41,888 bases of DNA from an uncultured Eubacteriales bacterium (GTDB taxonomy: Bacteria > Bacillota > Clostridia > Oscillospirales > Butyricicoccaceae): the NCBI GenBank assembly GCA_910585875.1, contig CAJUIK010000012.1:1-41888 (forward strand), read 5' to 3'. The notes beneath the pieces are model-generated. The model saw nothing but the letters and a program-made list of their open reading frames with translations. It was not told where the DNA came from and searched no databases. This document shows positions 31,203 to 38,516 of this stretch, piece by piece. Made by a program: the position numbers and the translations under genes. Every line of letters starts with the position of its first letter. The stretch's first letter is position 1.

Positions 31203-32516
31203 ATGAAAGTTGCATTTTACACGCTGGGATGCAAAACCAACCAATTTGAAACCCAGGCCATGGAGCGGCTTTTCGAGCAAAGAGGCCATGAAATTGTGGA
31301 ATTTGAGGATATTGCCGACGTTTATATCGTCAACACCTGCACGGTGACCGCCATGAGCGACAAAAAATCCCGCAACGCCGCCCGCCGGTGCAAAAAACGG
31401 AACCCGGAGGCGACGCTGATCGTCTGCGGCTGCTACAGCCAGTCGGCGCCCCAGGAGGTCCGGGAGCTGTGCGGCGCCGACGTGGTCGTGGGCACGGACG
31501 GCAAGGGGAAGATTGTGGATTTGGCAGAGGGGGCGCTGGCCGCCCCGCTTCCCCCCGGGCCGGCTCAGAAAGAGAAACGGCAGTTCGAGCTGCTGCCCGC
31601 CGGCGGGCTGAAGGGCCGCACACGGGCGCTGCTCAAGGTTCAGGACGGCTGTCAGAATTTCTGCTCCTACTGCGTCATACCCTATGCCCGAGGCCGCTGC
31701 CGTTCCATCCCCCTGGAGCAGGCCGCGGCCCAGGCCGCCGGGCTGGAAGCCCAAGGCTATTGCGAAATCGTGGTCACCGGTATCGAAGTCAGCTCCTATG
31801 GGCTGGATCTGCCCGGCCGCCCCTCGCCGGCAGACCTGCTGGCCGCGGTGTGCCGGGCGGCGCCTCGCGCCAGGATCCGGGTGGGATCTCTGGAGCCCCG
31901 GACCATTACGCCAGAGTTTGTGGAAACCGCCGCTTCTCTGCCCAACCTATGCCCCCATTTCCATCTCTCCCTGCAAAGCGGCTGCGACGCCACCCTGAAG
32001 CGGATGAACCGGAAATACACGACGGAGCGATATCTCCAATCCGTGGATTGGCTGCGGCAGGCGTTCCCAGGCTGCGCCGTCGCCACCGACCTGATCGTGG
32101 GTTTTCCCGGCGAGACGGAGCGGGATTTTCAGCAGAGCCTGGATTTTATCTGCCAATGCGCTCTGGCCCAGATCCATGTGTTCCCCTATTCCCGGCGAAA
32201 AGGCACCCCGGCCTATTCCATGCCGGATCAGATTTCCCGAGAGGAGAAGGAGGAGCGGGCCCGGCTGGCAGGCATGAAGGCCGCGGCTCTGCGTCAGATT
32301 TTTCTGGAATCCAAGCCGGGACAGACGCTTTCCGTCCTCTTTGAGCGGCCCAAGCACGGGTTTTTCACCGGGTTTTCGCCGGAATACTGCGACGTCCAAG
32401 TGCCGGCGGCGGAAGGGCTGGACCTGCGCAACCAGGTGCGGCAGGTTTCCATCATCGGCTGCGGCATGGGATACTTGACCGGCCGCCTGGCAGAAACCAA
32501 CGAACCAACTACATAA
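31203..32516 (+). CDS. mtaB: tRNA t6A37 methylthiotransferase MtaB
   Basis: Radical SAM enzyme converting t6A37 to ms2t6A37 in tRNAs decoding ANN codons. The 437 residues show UPF0004 cysteines (C10, C46 and one of C75/C77), the radical SAM motif CQNFCSYC (C150, C154, C157) followed by VIPYARGRCRS, and a C-terminal TRAM-like region. The TLGCKTNQFET start and CVIPYARG signature separate it from RimO (also in this window) and MiaB. Upstream is a promoter and a GGTGAAAG ribosome site. A gap of only 27 nt precedes the LiaF-like gene, so read-through is likely. Confidence 0.93.
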   Translation: MKVAFYTLGCKTNQFETQAMERLFEQRGHEIVEFEDIADVYIVNTCTVTAMSDKKSRNAARRCKKRNPEATLIVCGCYSQSAPQEVRELCGADVVVGTDGKGKIVDLAEGALAAPLPPGPAQKEKRQFELLPAGGLKGRTRALLKVQDGCQNFCSYCVIPYARGRCRSIPLEQAAAQAAGLEAQGYCEIVVTGIEVSSYGLDLPGRPSPADLLAAVCRAAPRARIRVGSLEPRTITPEFVETAASLPNLCPHFHLSLQSGCDATLKRMNRKYTTERYLQSVDWLRQAFPGCAVATDLIVGFPGETERDFQQSLDFICQCALAQIHVFPYSRRKGTPAYSMPDQISREEKEERARLAGMKAAALRQIFLESKPGQTLSVLFERPKHGFFTGFSPEYCDVQVPAAEGLDLRNQVRQVSIIGCGMGYLTGRLAETNEPTT

Positions 32517-32543
32517 TTTATATTGATATAAGGAGGCGCTTTT

Positions 32544-33227
32544 ATGAGAAAGCAATGGACCCGCATCTCTTTGGGTCTGGTTTTGATTTTGGCCGGCGTG
32601 GGCTATGCCGGCAGCGTATTGGGGTTCTGGCGGTTCGACCTGTTTTTCGACGGCTGGTGGACCCTGTTCCTCATCGTCCCCTGCCTGTTTTCCATCTTGG
32701 ACAAAGGCTTTGAAGCCGGCAACCTGCTGGGCTTAGCCGTCGGCGTCATGCTGCTGCTCTCCGCCCAGGGCTTTATCAGTATGCGCGCCATGATTCGCCT
32801 GTCTATACCCTTAATTCTCATCTGCATCGGCCTGGGGCTGGTGATCCGCCCCCGGTATAACCGGACCCTGCCTCAGCTGACCGGCCAGGGCTCCATGGAG
32901 GGCGCGCCGGATATCTGCGCCCTCTTCAGCACGGAAAACCGCCGTATCGTCAACGCCATCACTGGCGGCGCCAGCCTGACGGCGGTCTTCGGCACGCTGA
33001 CGATCGACCTGCGGGACGCCCAGCTGACTACGGATATCATGGTGCAGACCACGGCGGTTTTCGGCTCCGTCAACCTGCTGCTGCCCGAGGGCACGCCGGC
33101 CCGGGCCGACGGCTTCTCCCTTTTCGGCAGCCTGAACAACCATATGTCCGACCAAGGCGAGGAGGGCAAACCCGCCGTCTTCATCTCGGGCGTCAATGTG
33201 TTCGGCTGCACGGAGGTCAAAGGATGA
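32544..33227 (+). CDS. LiaF-like membrane protein
   Basis: A 227-residue protein. The N-terminal 100 residues hold about four membrane helices (DUF5668/LiaF-TM type, starting RISLGLVLILAGVGYAGSVLGF). The C-terminal domain resembles the LiaF/VraT cell-wall-stress domain (TAVFGTLTIDLRDA and TTAVFGSVNLLLPEG). In Bacilli LiaF restrains the LiaRS envelope-stress system; no LiaRS pair is adjacent, so a stress role is family-based inference. AAGGAGG lies 8-9 nt upstream. Its stop overlaps the start of the DUF4097 gene as ATGA, so the two are coupled. Confidence 0.82.
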   Translation: MRKQWTRISLGLVLILAGVGYAGSVLGFWRFDLFFDGWWTLFLIVPCLFSILDKGFEAGNLLGLAVGVMLLLSAQGFISMRAMIRLSIPLILICIGLGLVIRPRYNRTLPQLTGQGSMEGAPDICALFSTENRRIVNAITGGASLTAVFGTLTIDLRDAQLTTDIMVQTTAVFGSVNLLLPEGTPARADGFSLFGSLNNHMSDQGEEGKPAVFISGVNVFGCTEVKG

Positions 33228-34054
33228 GGCCCCGGAACAATCGCCGCAGCCTGGCCCTGCTGCTGGGCTATTCGCTGGCCGGGCTGATTATCTGCGCCAT
33301 CTTCTTCACAGCCCTCCAGGTCCTGGGGCTGCTGAGCCTGCTGGGCCCGGGAGGCGGCGCCCGCTCCCCCTTGGAAACCCGCTTGGAAGGGGGGCAGGTT
33401 GATTCCCTGCGCGTTCAGGTTCACGGCGATCTGACTCTTCGCCAGGGCCCGGCGCTGCGGGTGGAAACCCAGAACGCCGACGACAGCTTCCGCTGCGATT
33501 TGCAGGACGGCAAGCTGACTGTCTCCAGCGACAGCGGCCTGAATTGGCTGGTAAACTGGCGGGGAATCCGCCAAAAAGTGATCGTCACCCTGCCCGAAGG
33601 CGTCCAGCTGGAGGAAGCGCTGCTCTCCGTCGGCGCCGGCGATCTGGAGGTCGAAGGCCTGGACGCCCGCCGGCTGACGCTGGAAGGGGGCGTGGGCGAT
33701 GTGATTTGCCGCCGCCTGAACGCTGCGGAATCCTCTCAAGTGACTATGGGCGTGGGCGATATAGAAATCCTGTCCGGCCAGCTGCAAAACCTGGAGATCT
33801 CCGGCGGCGTGGGCGATCTGGAATGCGCCGCCTCCCTGCTGGGCCAATGTACTGTGGAAAGCGGCGTCGGCGATATTGACCTGACGCTGGCAGGCTCTTT
33901 CCGGGATTACCGCATCCAGATCAAAAAAGGCGTAGGCGATGTGGAAATCGACGGCGAAGATGTGAAAAACGGCGCCTATGGAGACGCTGCCGCGCCCAAC
34001 GTCTTGGATATCTCCGGCGGCGTCGGCGATATCGAAATCGAGTTTGAGGGCTGA
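33224..34054 (+). CDS. DUF4097 family membrane-anchored repeat protein
   Basis: A 276-residue protein with an N-terminal membrane helix (about 9-40) and an extracytoplasmic domain of short beta repeats. The motif G[VA]GD recurs seven times (starting at 137, 156, 176, 195, 214, 236 and 266), mostly at 19-22-residue spacing, as expected of a right-handed beta-solenoid (DUF4097/DUF2807-like). These often accompany LiaF-like or phage-shock-type membrane proteins. The start overlaps the upstream stop by 4 bp, so the two proteins probably act together at the envelope. Function unknown. Confidence 0.82.
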   Translation: MRPRNNRRSLALLLGYSLAGLIICAIFFTALQVLGLLSLLGPGGGARSPLETRLEGGQVDSLRVQVHGDLTLRQGPALRVETQNADDSFRCDLQDGKLTVSSDSGLNWLVNWRGIRQKVIVTLPEGVQLEEALLSVGAGDLEVEGLDARRLTLEGGVGDVICRRLNAAESSQVTMGVGDIEILSGQLQNLEISGGVGDLECAASLLGQCTVESGVGDIDLTLAGSFRDYRIQIKKGVGDVEIDGEDVKNGAYGDAAAPNVLDISGGVGDIEIEFEG

Positions 34055-34085
34055 ACCCTTCTTTCTTGGAAAAAGCCAGATCCAA

Positions 34086-34126
34086 AAAAGCCCTCTGAGC
34101 AGCGACGCTGCCCAGGGGGCTTTCTT
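34086..34126 (+). terminator. Intrinsic terminator after the DUF4097 gene
   Basis: A stem of about 15-16 bp (AAGCCCTCTG side pairing with CAGGGGGCTT, with a G-U pair and one mismatch) and a GAC loop, followed by TTTCTT. It ends the mtaB-LiaF-like-DUF4097 unit. Confidence 0.75.
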
Positions 34127-34152
34127 CAACATCAAAAACCGGCGTATTCCCC

Positions 34153-34575
34153 TTATTTTCTTCTGGATTCCAAGGCGCTGTCCATCAGAAAAGCCAATTC
34201 CAGCGCGGAGCGGAAGCTCTCCTCCTGCCCGCCTTCCAGCCAGCTGACGGCGCCCTGCCAGCTGGCGTTCCGCCGAAACATCACCCGCAGGGAAAAGGTG
34301 GCCAGCTTGCCCTGCCGGCAGGCTTCCCCCTGCTCTGCGCGGTTGGAAACCGCGGCCGGCGAGCTGAAAGACCGGTTGGCGGTAAAAGATTGGGGCATTT
34401 TGAGCCGGTCAAACATTTCGTCGATCCCCGTAAAAAACTGCATCAAACTGCCAAAAGGCCTTCCTTGAGGGCAGGCAGGGTTGAAAAACCGCCCCTGCAA
34501 CACGCCGTTTTCATAAGAGTCCACACAGACCACGGTGGTCCGATACTGATTGCCCTGCAAAATCCTTTTCGCCAT
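34153..34575 (-). CDS. Conserved hypothetical protein, 140 residues
   Basis: Function not known. A soluble protein without signal or membrane segment. Notable segments are YRTTVVCVDSYENGVLQGRF near the N-terminus, FFTGIDEMFDRLKMPQSFTA in the middle and KLATFSLRVMFRRNASWQGAVSW followed by SALELAFLMDSAL at the end. I recall very similar short proteins in Clostridia genomes, always annotated hypothetical. GAGGGG lies 6-7 nt before the ATG. It has its own extended -10 promoter, and it converges on the DUF4097 terminator. Confidence 0.8.
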   Translation of the reverse strand: MAKRILQGNQYRTTVVCVDSYENGVLQGRFFNPACPQGRPFGSLMQFFTGIDEMFDRLKMPQSFTANRSFSSPAAVSNRAEQGEACRQGKLATFSLRVMFRRNASWQGAVSWLEGGQEESFRSALELAFLMDSALESRRK

Positions 34576-34637
34576 AAACGCCCCTCTATACTTTTTCGCC
34601 TGAAATCATTTCGCGCCCCTAGCGCATAACTATAGAT

Positions 34638-34646
34638 ATTATATCA
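34638..34646 (-). promoter_or_regulatory. Extended -10 promoter of the 140-residue gene
   Basis: On the - strand TGA-TATAAT, a perfect extended -10. No convincing -35 hexamer. It gives a leader of about 55 nt. The gap up to the sortase stop is AT-rich, with a weak CTTC/GAAG hairpin near 34685 that may end the sortase transcript. Confidence 0.6.
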
Positions 34647-34765
34647 TAGAGCGGTTACGCTATCGGATACATTTTGCAAAAAGCTTCGCAGAAGACGCAA
34701 AAATATTGTCTAAAATTTCTCCTGCTTTTTTGTGCAATCTATACAATTCCCTGCTTTTTATATCT

Positions 34766-35629
34766 CTATGGCTGGTCGGGAGCTTCCCCTTCCGGCTGAT
34801 CGGAGCCGGCCTCTTCCGGCGGAGAATCAGGTGCCAGCGCGGCTTGGACCACCCAGCGGGTGCTGTTGTTGCTCCGGCCGGTACAGGTGGACAAGGTGAG
34901 AATCCGGTCCTCTACAGTGGGAACGACGCCGGTATCATAGGCGGATTGGGCCAGGCAATACTCGAGAAAGGCCTGTTTCTCCCCCTGGCCGCCGAAGTCC
35001 CGGGAATATGTGAGGCCCTCCACGCTGACTTCATAGACGGCGAAAATCTGATACCGGCGAATGGTCTGGCCGTCGGCGATATAAATCAGAGGGCAGCGCT
35101 GCAAAAAAGCCGGGTCTTCATAGGATTTCAGCGAGGAAAACATGGAGCCGTCCCGCATATTGTGGCCGTAGACGATGGAATTAAAATCCGACCAATCGCC
35201 GCTGTTGCGGTAATCCAAAAAGATGGAGCCCACAAAGCTATACGTCTTGTTCCAAGCGCGTTTTAAATAATAGTCGTTGTCCTGGCCGTGCATAACGGGA
35301 TAGGAAATCGTGGAACCGGGAATCAGAATCCAGCCCAGCGTCTCGGCGTTCTTCTCCCGAAGCGCTTCCATATTGATGGCGTTCAGGGCCTCCAAATAGA
35401 CTGCTTGCGGGTCCTGGGGCTCTTCGGCCCGGGGAGCCGGTTCCTCTGGCTGCGAGGGTTCGGGCAGGGCAATCTGGGTAAAATCCGGCAGATTGGCCAG
35501 GTTTTCCGCCTGTTCATAGGTGTTGGAGCCCTGGCGATAGCCCCAGAAACTATAAATCAGCTGGCCGGCGCTGTATAAAAAGACTACGCCAAACAGCGCG
35601 AACAGGGCGGCGCGCAGACGCTTGTTCAT
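34766..35629 (-). CDS. Class B sortase
   Basis: A transpeptidase that anchors surface proteins to the wall or assembles pilin-like polymers. The 287 residues have an N-terminal membrane helix (about 8-27), a Pro/Glu-rich linker (about 55-75), and the SrtB catalytic triad H156 (VYGHNM), C249 (TLSTCTG) and R258. A Pro/Glu-rich C-terminal tail follows. GAGGAGG lies 6-7 nt before ATG 35629. No LPxTG- or NPxTN-type substrate is encoded in the window. It lies just after pilT on the same strand, separated by a hairpin, so a link to the pilus-like locus is possible but unproved. Confidence 0.9.
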   Translation of the reverse strand: MNKRLRAALFALFGVVFLYSAGQLIYSFWGYRQGSNTYEQAENLANLPDFTQIALPEPSQPEEPAPRAEEPQDPQAVYLEALNAINMEALREKNAETLGWILIPGSTISYPVMHGQDNDYYLKRAWNKTYSFVGSIFLDYRNSGDWSDFNSIVYGHNMRDGSMFSSLKSYEDPAFLQRCPLIYIADGQTIRRYQIFAVYEVSVEGLTYSRDFGGQGEKQAFLEYCLAQSAYDTGVVPTVEDRILTLSTCTGRSNNSTRWVVQAALAPDSPPEEAGSDQPEGEAPDQP

Positions 35630-35655
35630 AGCAATCCTCCTCATAGATATAGCGA

Positions 35656-35684
35656 CAGGGGCCGGGCAAAAAGCCCAGCCCCTG
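35656..35684 (-). other. Stable hairpin between pilT and the sortase gene
   Basis: A 12-bp stem with one G-U pair (CAGGGGCTGGGC side on the - strand) and an all-T loop, but no U-tract after it. It may be a processing or partial termination site between pilT and the sortase gene. Confidence 0.55.
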
Positions 35685-35708
35685 GGGCGGCGCGAAAGGC
35701 AGAACTGC

Positions 35709-36767
35709 TCAGCCCAGGCGGCGCTCCATTTGATCCCGGTTGAAGGCGAAATACAGCGCCGTTTCCCGGCTGATTTTCTTTTGCTGATATAGGCTGAGAA
35801 TGGCTTGATCCATGGAAACCATGCCGTCGTTTTTGCCGGAGGCGATGGCGTTGTCGATTTGATGGATTTTGCTGTCCCGGATCAGGTTTTGGACGGCGGG
35901 GGTGTTGTGCATGATTTCATAGACCGGCGTCAGGCCGCCCTCCAGGTTGGGCAGCAGCTGTTGAGACACCACAGTGTTCAGCACTGTGCTGAGCTGCACC
36001 CGGATTTGCTCCTGCTGGCCCTCTGGGAAGGAATCCACAATACGGTCCACCGTGTTCATAGCGCCCTTGGTATGCAGGGTTGCGATGACCAGATGGCCGG
36101 TTTCCGCCGCCGTCATGGCCGTGCGGATGGTTTCATAATCCCGCATTTCGCCCAGCAGAATCACATCTGGCGCCTGGCGCAGGCAGGCCCGCAGGGCGGA
36201 GAGATAATCCTCGGTATCTGTGGCGATTTCCCGCTGGCTGACGATGCTTTTCTGGTTGCGGTGCAGATATTCGATGGGGTCCTCCAGCGTGATGATGTGG
36301 CAGCCCCGGGTCTGGTTGATCCGGTCCAAAATACAGGCCTGGGTGGTGGATTTGCCGCTGCCCGCCGTACCCGTGACCAAAATCAAGCCGTCCGTCTTGT
36401 CCGCCAAATCCATCACCTGGGAGGGGATATGCAGATCCTTCCAATCCGGGATATCGAAAGCCACGATCCGCACAACCGCCGCCAGCGAACCCCGCTGACG
36501 GTAGGTATTCACCCGAAAACGGGCTAGGCCGGAGGAGGAAAAAGAAAAATCGTCGTCTCCCCGGCGCAGATATTCGTCCATCGACCGGCCGGCCTGTTCA
36601 TAGAGCTGGCCGATGAGCCGCTGGGTTTCCTGGGGGAAGATTTTTTCTTCTGTCAGCGGCAGCAGCTGTTTATCCTGCTTGACGGAAACCGGACCGCCGG
36701 CCACAATAAACAGATCCGAAGCCTGACGCTGCACCGCTTCTTTTAAGTAATCAAGTATTTCAGCCAT
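35709..36767 (-). CDS. pilT: PilT-type type IV pilus ATPase
   Basis: A hexameric secretion ATPase of the PilT (retraction) subfamily. 352 residues: Walker A TGTAGSGKST (132-141), Asp box LEDPIEY (161-167), Walker B LLGEMRD (204-210, E207), His box GHLVIATLHT (224-233), and the PilT-typical AVQNLIRDSKIHQI near the C-terminus. No PilB-like N-terminal domain. AGGAGG lies 10 nt upstream, within the palindrome GAGGCGCCTC. Four small membrane proteins and a GspF/PilC-like protein lie upstream. No assembly ATPase is in the window, so this may power the system alone or work with a PilB encoded elsewhere. Confidence 0.92.
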   Translation of the reverse strand: MAEILDYLKEAVQRQASDLFIVAGGPVSVKQDKQLLPLTEEKIFPQETQRLIGQLYEQAGRSMDEYLRRGDDDFSFSSSGLARFRVNTYRQRGSLAAVVRIVAFDIPDWKDLHIPSQVMDLADKTDGLILVTGTAGSGKSTTQACILDRINQTRGCHIITLEDPIEYLHRNQKSIVSQREIATDTEDYLSALRACLRQAPDVILLGEMRDYETIRTAMTAAETGHLVIATLHTKGAMNTVDRIVDSFPEGQQEQIRVQLSTVLNTVVSQQLLPNLEGGLTPVYEIMHNTPAVQNLIRDSKIHQIDNAIASGKNDGMVSMDQAILSLYQQKKISRETALYFAFNRDQMERRLG

Positions 36768-36771
36768 TCAA

Positions 36772-36809
36772 GAGGCGCCTCCTTTTTTGTTTGCCGCGCA
36801 ACAGCGCGG
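36772..36809 (-). promoter_or_regulatory. Hairpin and self-complementary RBS before pilT
   Basis: A CCGCGC/GCGCGG hairpin with a 4-nt loop (36794-36809) precedes the pilT ribosome site. The AGGAGG site itself overlaps the 10-bp palindrome GAGGCGCCTC (36772-36781). This could limit pilT translation relative to the upstream genes. Confidence 0.45.
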
Positions 36810-36834
36810 TTGATTGATTCAGCCTGATCTCATT

Positions 36835-37248
36835 CTATCCGATAGACTCGCCGTCCCACACGTCCAGGCTGTCGTCGGCCTGCCATTGGCTGGCGGAGCC
36901 GGCCTGCCACTCCAAAATCTCGTAATCGCGGCCTGTCAGCCGGACGGCTACGGACAGAAGCTGGGTTTCCGAGATCGGCGTCGTATAGCGAAAAATCGAG
37001 CCCTCCCGTTCCACGCCCTGGGGCGTCTCTCCCTGGCGCAGCTGAGCCAGAATCTGCTGGGCCCGGCAGTCGGCGGCGTAATAATCCGCCACAGACTGGG
37101 CCGAAGCGTCGGCCAGCCGCCGGTCGGCTTGAACAGTGGAAAGGCTGAGCAGAGCGAAAACCGTCAGGCACAGGATGGCGAAGGCGGCCAGCAGCGAAAC
37201 GCCGCCCAGGGCCGGGGGAGAAAATCGGGCTTTATCGCGGTTAGTCAT
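36835..37248 (-). CDS. Small pilus-locus membrane protein (pseudopilin-like) 4
   Basis: 137 residues. One N-terminal membrane helix (about 14-38, GGVSLLAAFAILCLTVFALL) is followed by a helical stalk (ADRRLADASAQSVADYYAADC) and a small beta-type domain. The layout matches minor (pseudo)pilins, but the canonical prepilin site (G, then hydrophobic residues with Glu at +5) is absent. GGGGGATC lies directly before the ATG. It overlaps the preceding gene by 8 bp and is the last of four such genes before pilT. I do not recognise a named family. Confidence 0.7.
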   Translation of the reverse strand: MTNRDKARFSPPALGGVSLLAAFAILCLTVFALLSLSTVQADRRLADASAQSVADYYAADCRAQQILAQLRQGETPQGVEREGSIFRYTTPISETQLLSVAVRLTGRDYEILEWQAGSASQWQADDSLDVWDGESIG

Positions 37249-37705
37249 GATCCCCCGCCTCCTTTTCTGTCTGCCAGGCCACTTCCAGCTCAAACAGGGG
37301 CTGATCCCGCCCGCTCTGCCACACCTGCACCTGGGCCATGGCCAGGCCGGGCAAGCCGCTTTCCGCCGGCCGAGCCGTCAGCCAGTATTCGTATTCCCTG
37401 TCTGCGCAAAGGGTCCAATCGGCGTTGTAATGGGCTTCCAGCGGCGCGCCCTCCGGGGCGTAGGCGCCGTAGGAAAGGCCCAACCGCTCCGCCGCGGATT
37501 CCAAGGCGCTTTCCTCGCCGCCGCCGGCATGGCGGATCGCCTCCGCCGTGGTCTGGCACAGGCTGACCGCCCGATCTCGGGCGTCGCTGCGGGAGGAAAT
37601 GGCGTCGGATTTGACAAAGGCCTGAAGGCAGAGGGCCGCCGCCAGAGCGAAGACCAAAATCATCGCCATCTGCTCCATCAGAGCCAGAGGAGCTTTGCTT
37701 TTCAT
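37241..37705 (-). CDS. Small pilus-locus membrane protein (pseudopilin-like) 3
   Basis: 154 residues. An N-terminal membrane helix (about 9-29, EQMAMILVFALAAALCLQAF), a helical stalk (SDARDRAVSLCQTTAEAIRHAGG), then a beta-rich domain. Minor-pilin-like in form, without the canonical prepilin cleavage motif. It is coupled to both neighbours: its ATG overlaps the previous stop as ATGA, and its own stop lies 8 bp inside the next gene. GAGGAGG lies about 8 nt before the ATG. No named family recognised; assignment to the pilus system rests on context and topology. Confidence 0.7.
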   Translation of the reverse strand: MKSKAPLALMEQMAMILVFALAAALCLQAFVKSDAISSRSDARDRAVSLCQTTAEAIRHAGGGEESALESAAERLGLSYGAYAPEGAPLEAHYNADWTLCADREYEYWLTARPAESGLPGLAMAQVQVWQSGRDQPLFELEVAWQTEKEAGDHD

Positions 37706-38184
37706 GCGGCCGCCTCCTCTCCGCTCCGCAGGGACAGCAGCAGCGTATCCTCCTGGCCCTGGGAATCTGTGATATGGACAGTCAGCAGCCCGTCTTTTAG
37801 CGAGAATTCCAGGGATTGCACGGCCAGCACCGGGTCGCCGTCCGCCGGAGTCAGGCCGTCGTCGCCGAAGGAATAGAGCTCCGCGATCTGCCCTTCATAA
37901 TAATAGACCCAGGTGGAATACCCCTCGGCGTCGTCAAGGCGCAAAGCGGGGGCGCCGCCGAAATCCTCCACCGCCACAGCGCCCTGCCGATCCGCCTGAC
38001 GAACCCGATAGGCGATGTATTGCAGGCCGGTGCGCCTGTCGTAAGCGGTCAGGTCCCGCTGCGTCAGCCGGCGATAGGCGCCCGCGCCGGACAAAAGCAC
38101 CGACAAAACGCAGGCGGCGAAAATTCCGAACAGCAGCAGGGCCGCAAGGCCGTCGATATTGTGTTTCATCGTTGGCTGCTTCAT
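37702..38184 (-). CDS. DUF4860-like pilus-locus protein
   Basis: 160 residues. An N-terminal membrane helix (about 11-33, DGLAALLLFGIFAACVLSVLL), then a stalk with RRTGLQYIAYRVRQADRQGAV and a beta-rich domain with STWVYYYEGQIAELY. The pattern fits DUF4860, seen in Clostridia pilus-like clusters. Minor-pilin-like topology, but no Glu at +5 of a prepilin site. GGAG lies about 8 nt before the ATG. It overlaps the preceding gene by 4 bp and the next by 4 bp. Function inferred from context only. Confidence 0.75.
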   Translation of the reverse strand: MKQPTMKHNIDGLAALLLFGIFAACVLSVLLSGAGAYRRLTQRDLTAYDRRTGLQYIAYRVRQADRQGAVAVEDFGGAPALRLDDAEGYSTWVYYYEGQIAELYSFGDDGLTPADGDPVLAVQSLEFSLKDGLLTVHITDSQGQEDTLLLSLRSGEEAAA

Positions 38185-38504
38185 GGCTGATTCTCCAAAA
38201 TCGTGATATCCGGCATCAGATTTTCCGCGAAGACGTCATAGTGGACGGTATACCGGTCGCCGTCGATCTGCACGCCGTAATGCTCCTGCAAATAGTCCAG
38301 TGTGGGCGGATAAGCGCCCTCGGCGGCGTAGCAGGCCACGCAGCCCCGGCGCAAAGCCTGTTCCAGCTGGCGCAGATCCTCGGTCTGCCGTCCGGATTCC
38401 AGGCTGTTGAGAGCCGAGGCGAAGACCAGCAGCGCCGCGGCCGCGGCGGCCGGCAGCAGAAGGAGCCCCAGCGCCGCCCGCAGGCGGGATTTTCTTTTTC
38501 TCAT
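38181..38504 (-). CDS. Small GspG-like pseudopilin candidate
   Basis: 107 residues. A basic N-terminus (RKRKSRLR), one membrane helix (about 10-31), then SLESGRQTEDLRQLEQALRRGCVACYAAEGAYPPTLDYLQ in two connected helices. The cysteine-containing CYAAEGAYPPTLDYL portion recalls the region after the stalk helix of GspG/ComGC-type major pseudopilins. No canonical prepilin peptidase site is present. It starts 12 nt after the GspF/PilC-like gene with GAGGG upstream, and overlaps the next start by 4 bp. As first of the four small proteins it is the best candidate for the main subunit. Confidence 0.72.
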   Translation of the reverse strand: MRKRKSRLRAALGLLLLPAAAAAALLVFASALNSLESGRQTEDLRQLEQALRRGCVACYAAEGAYPPTLDYLQEHYGVQIDGDRYTVHYDVFAENLMPDITILENQP

Positions 38505-38516
38505 AGCGCGCCCTCT

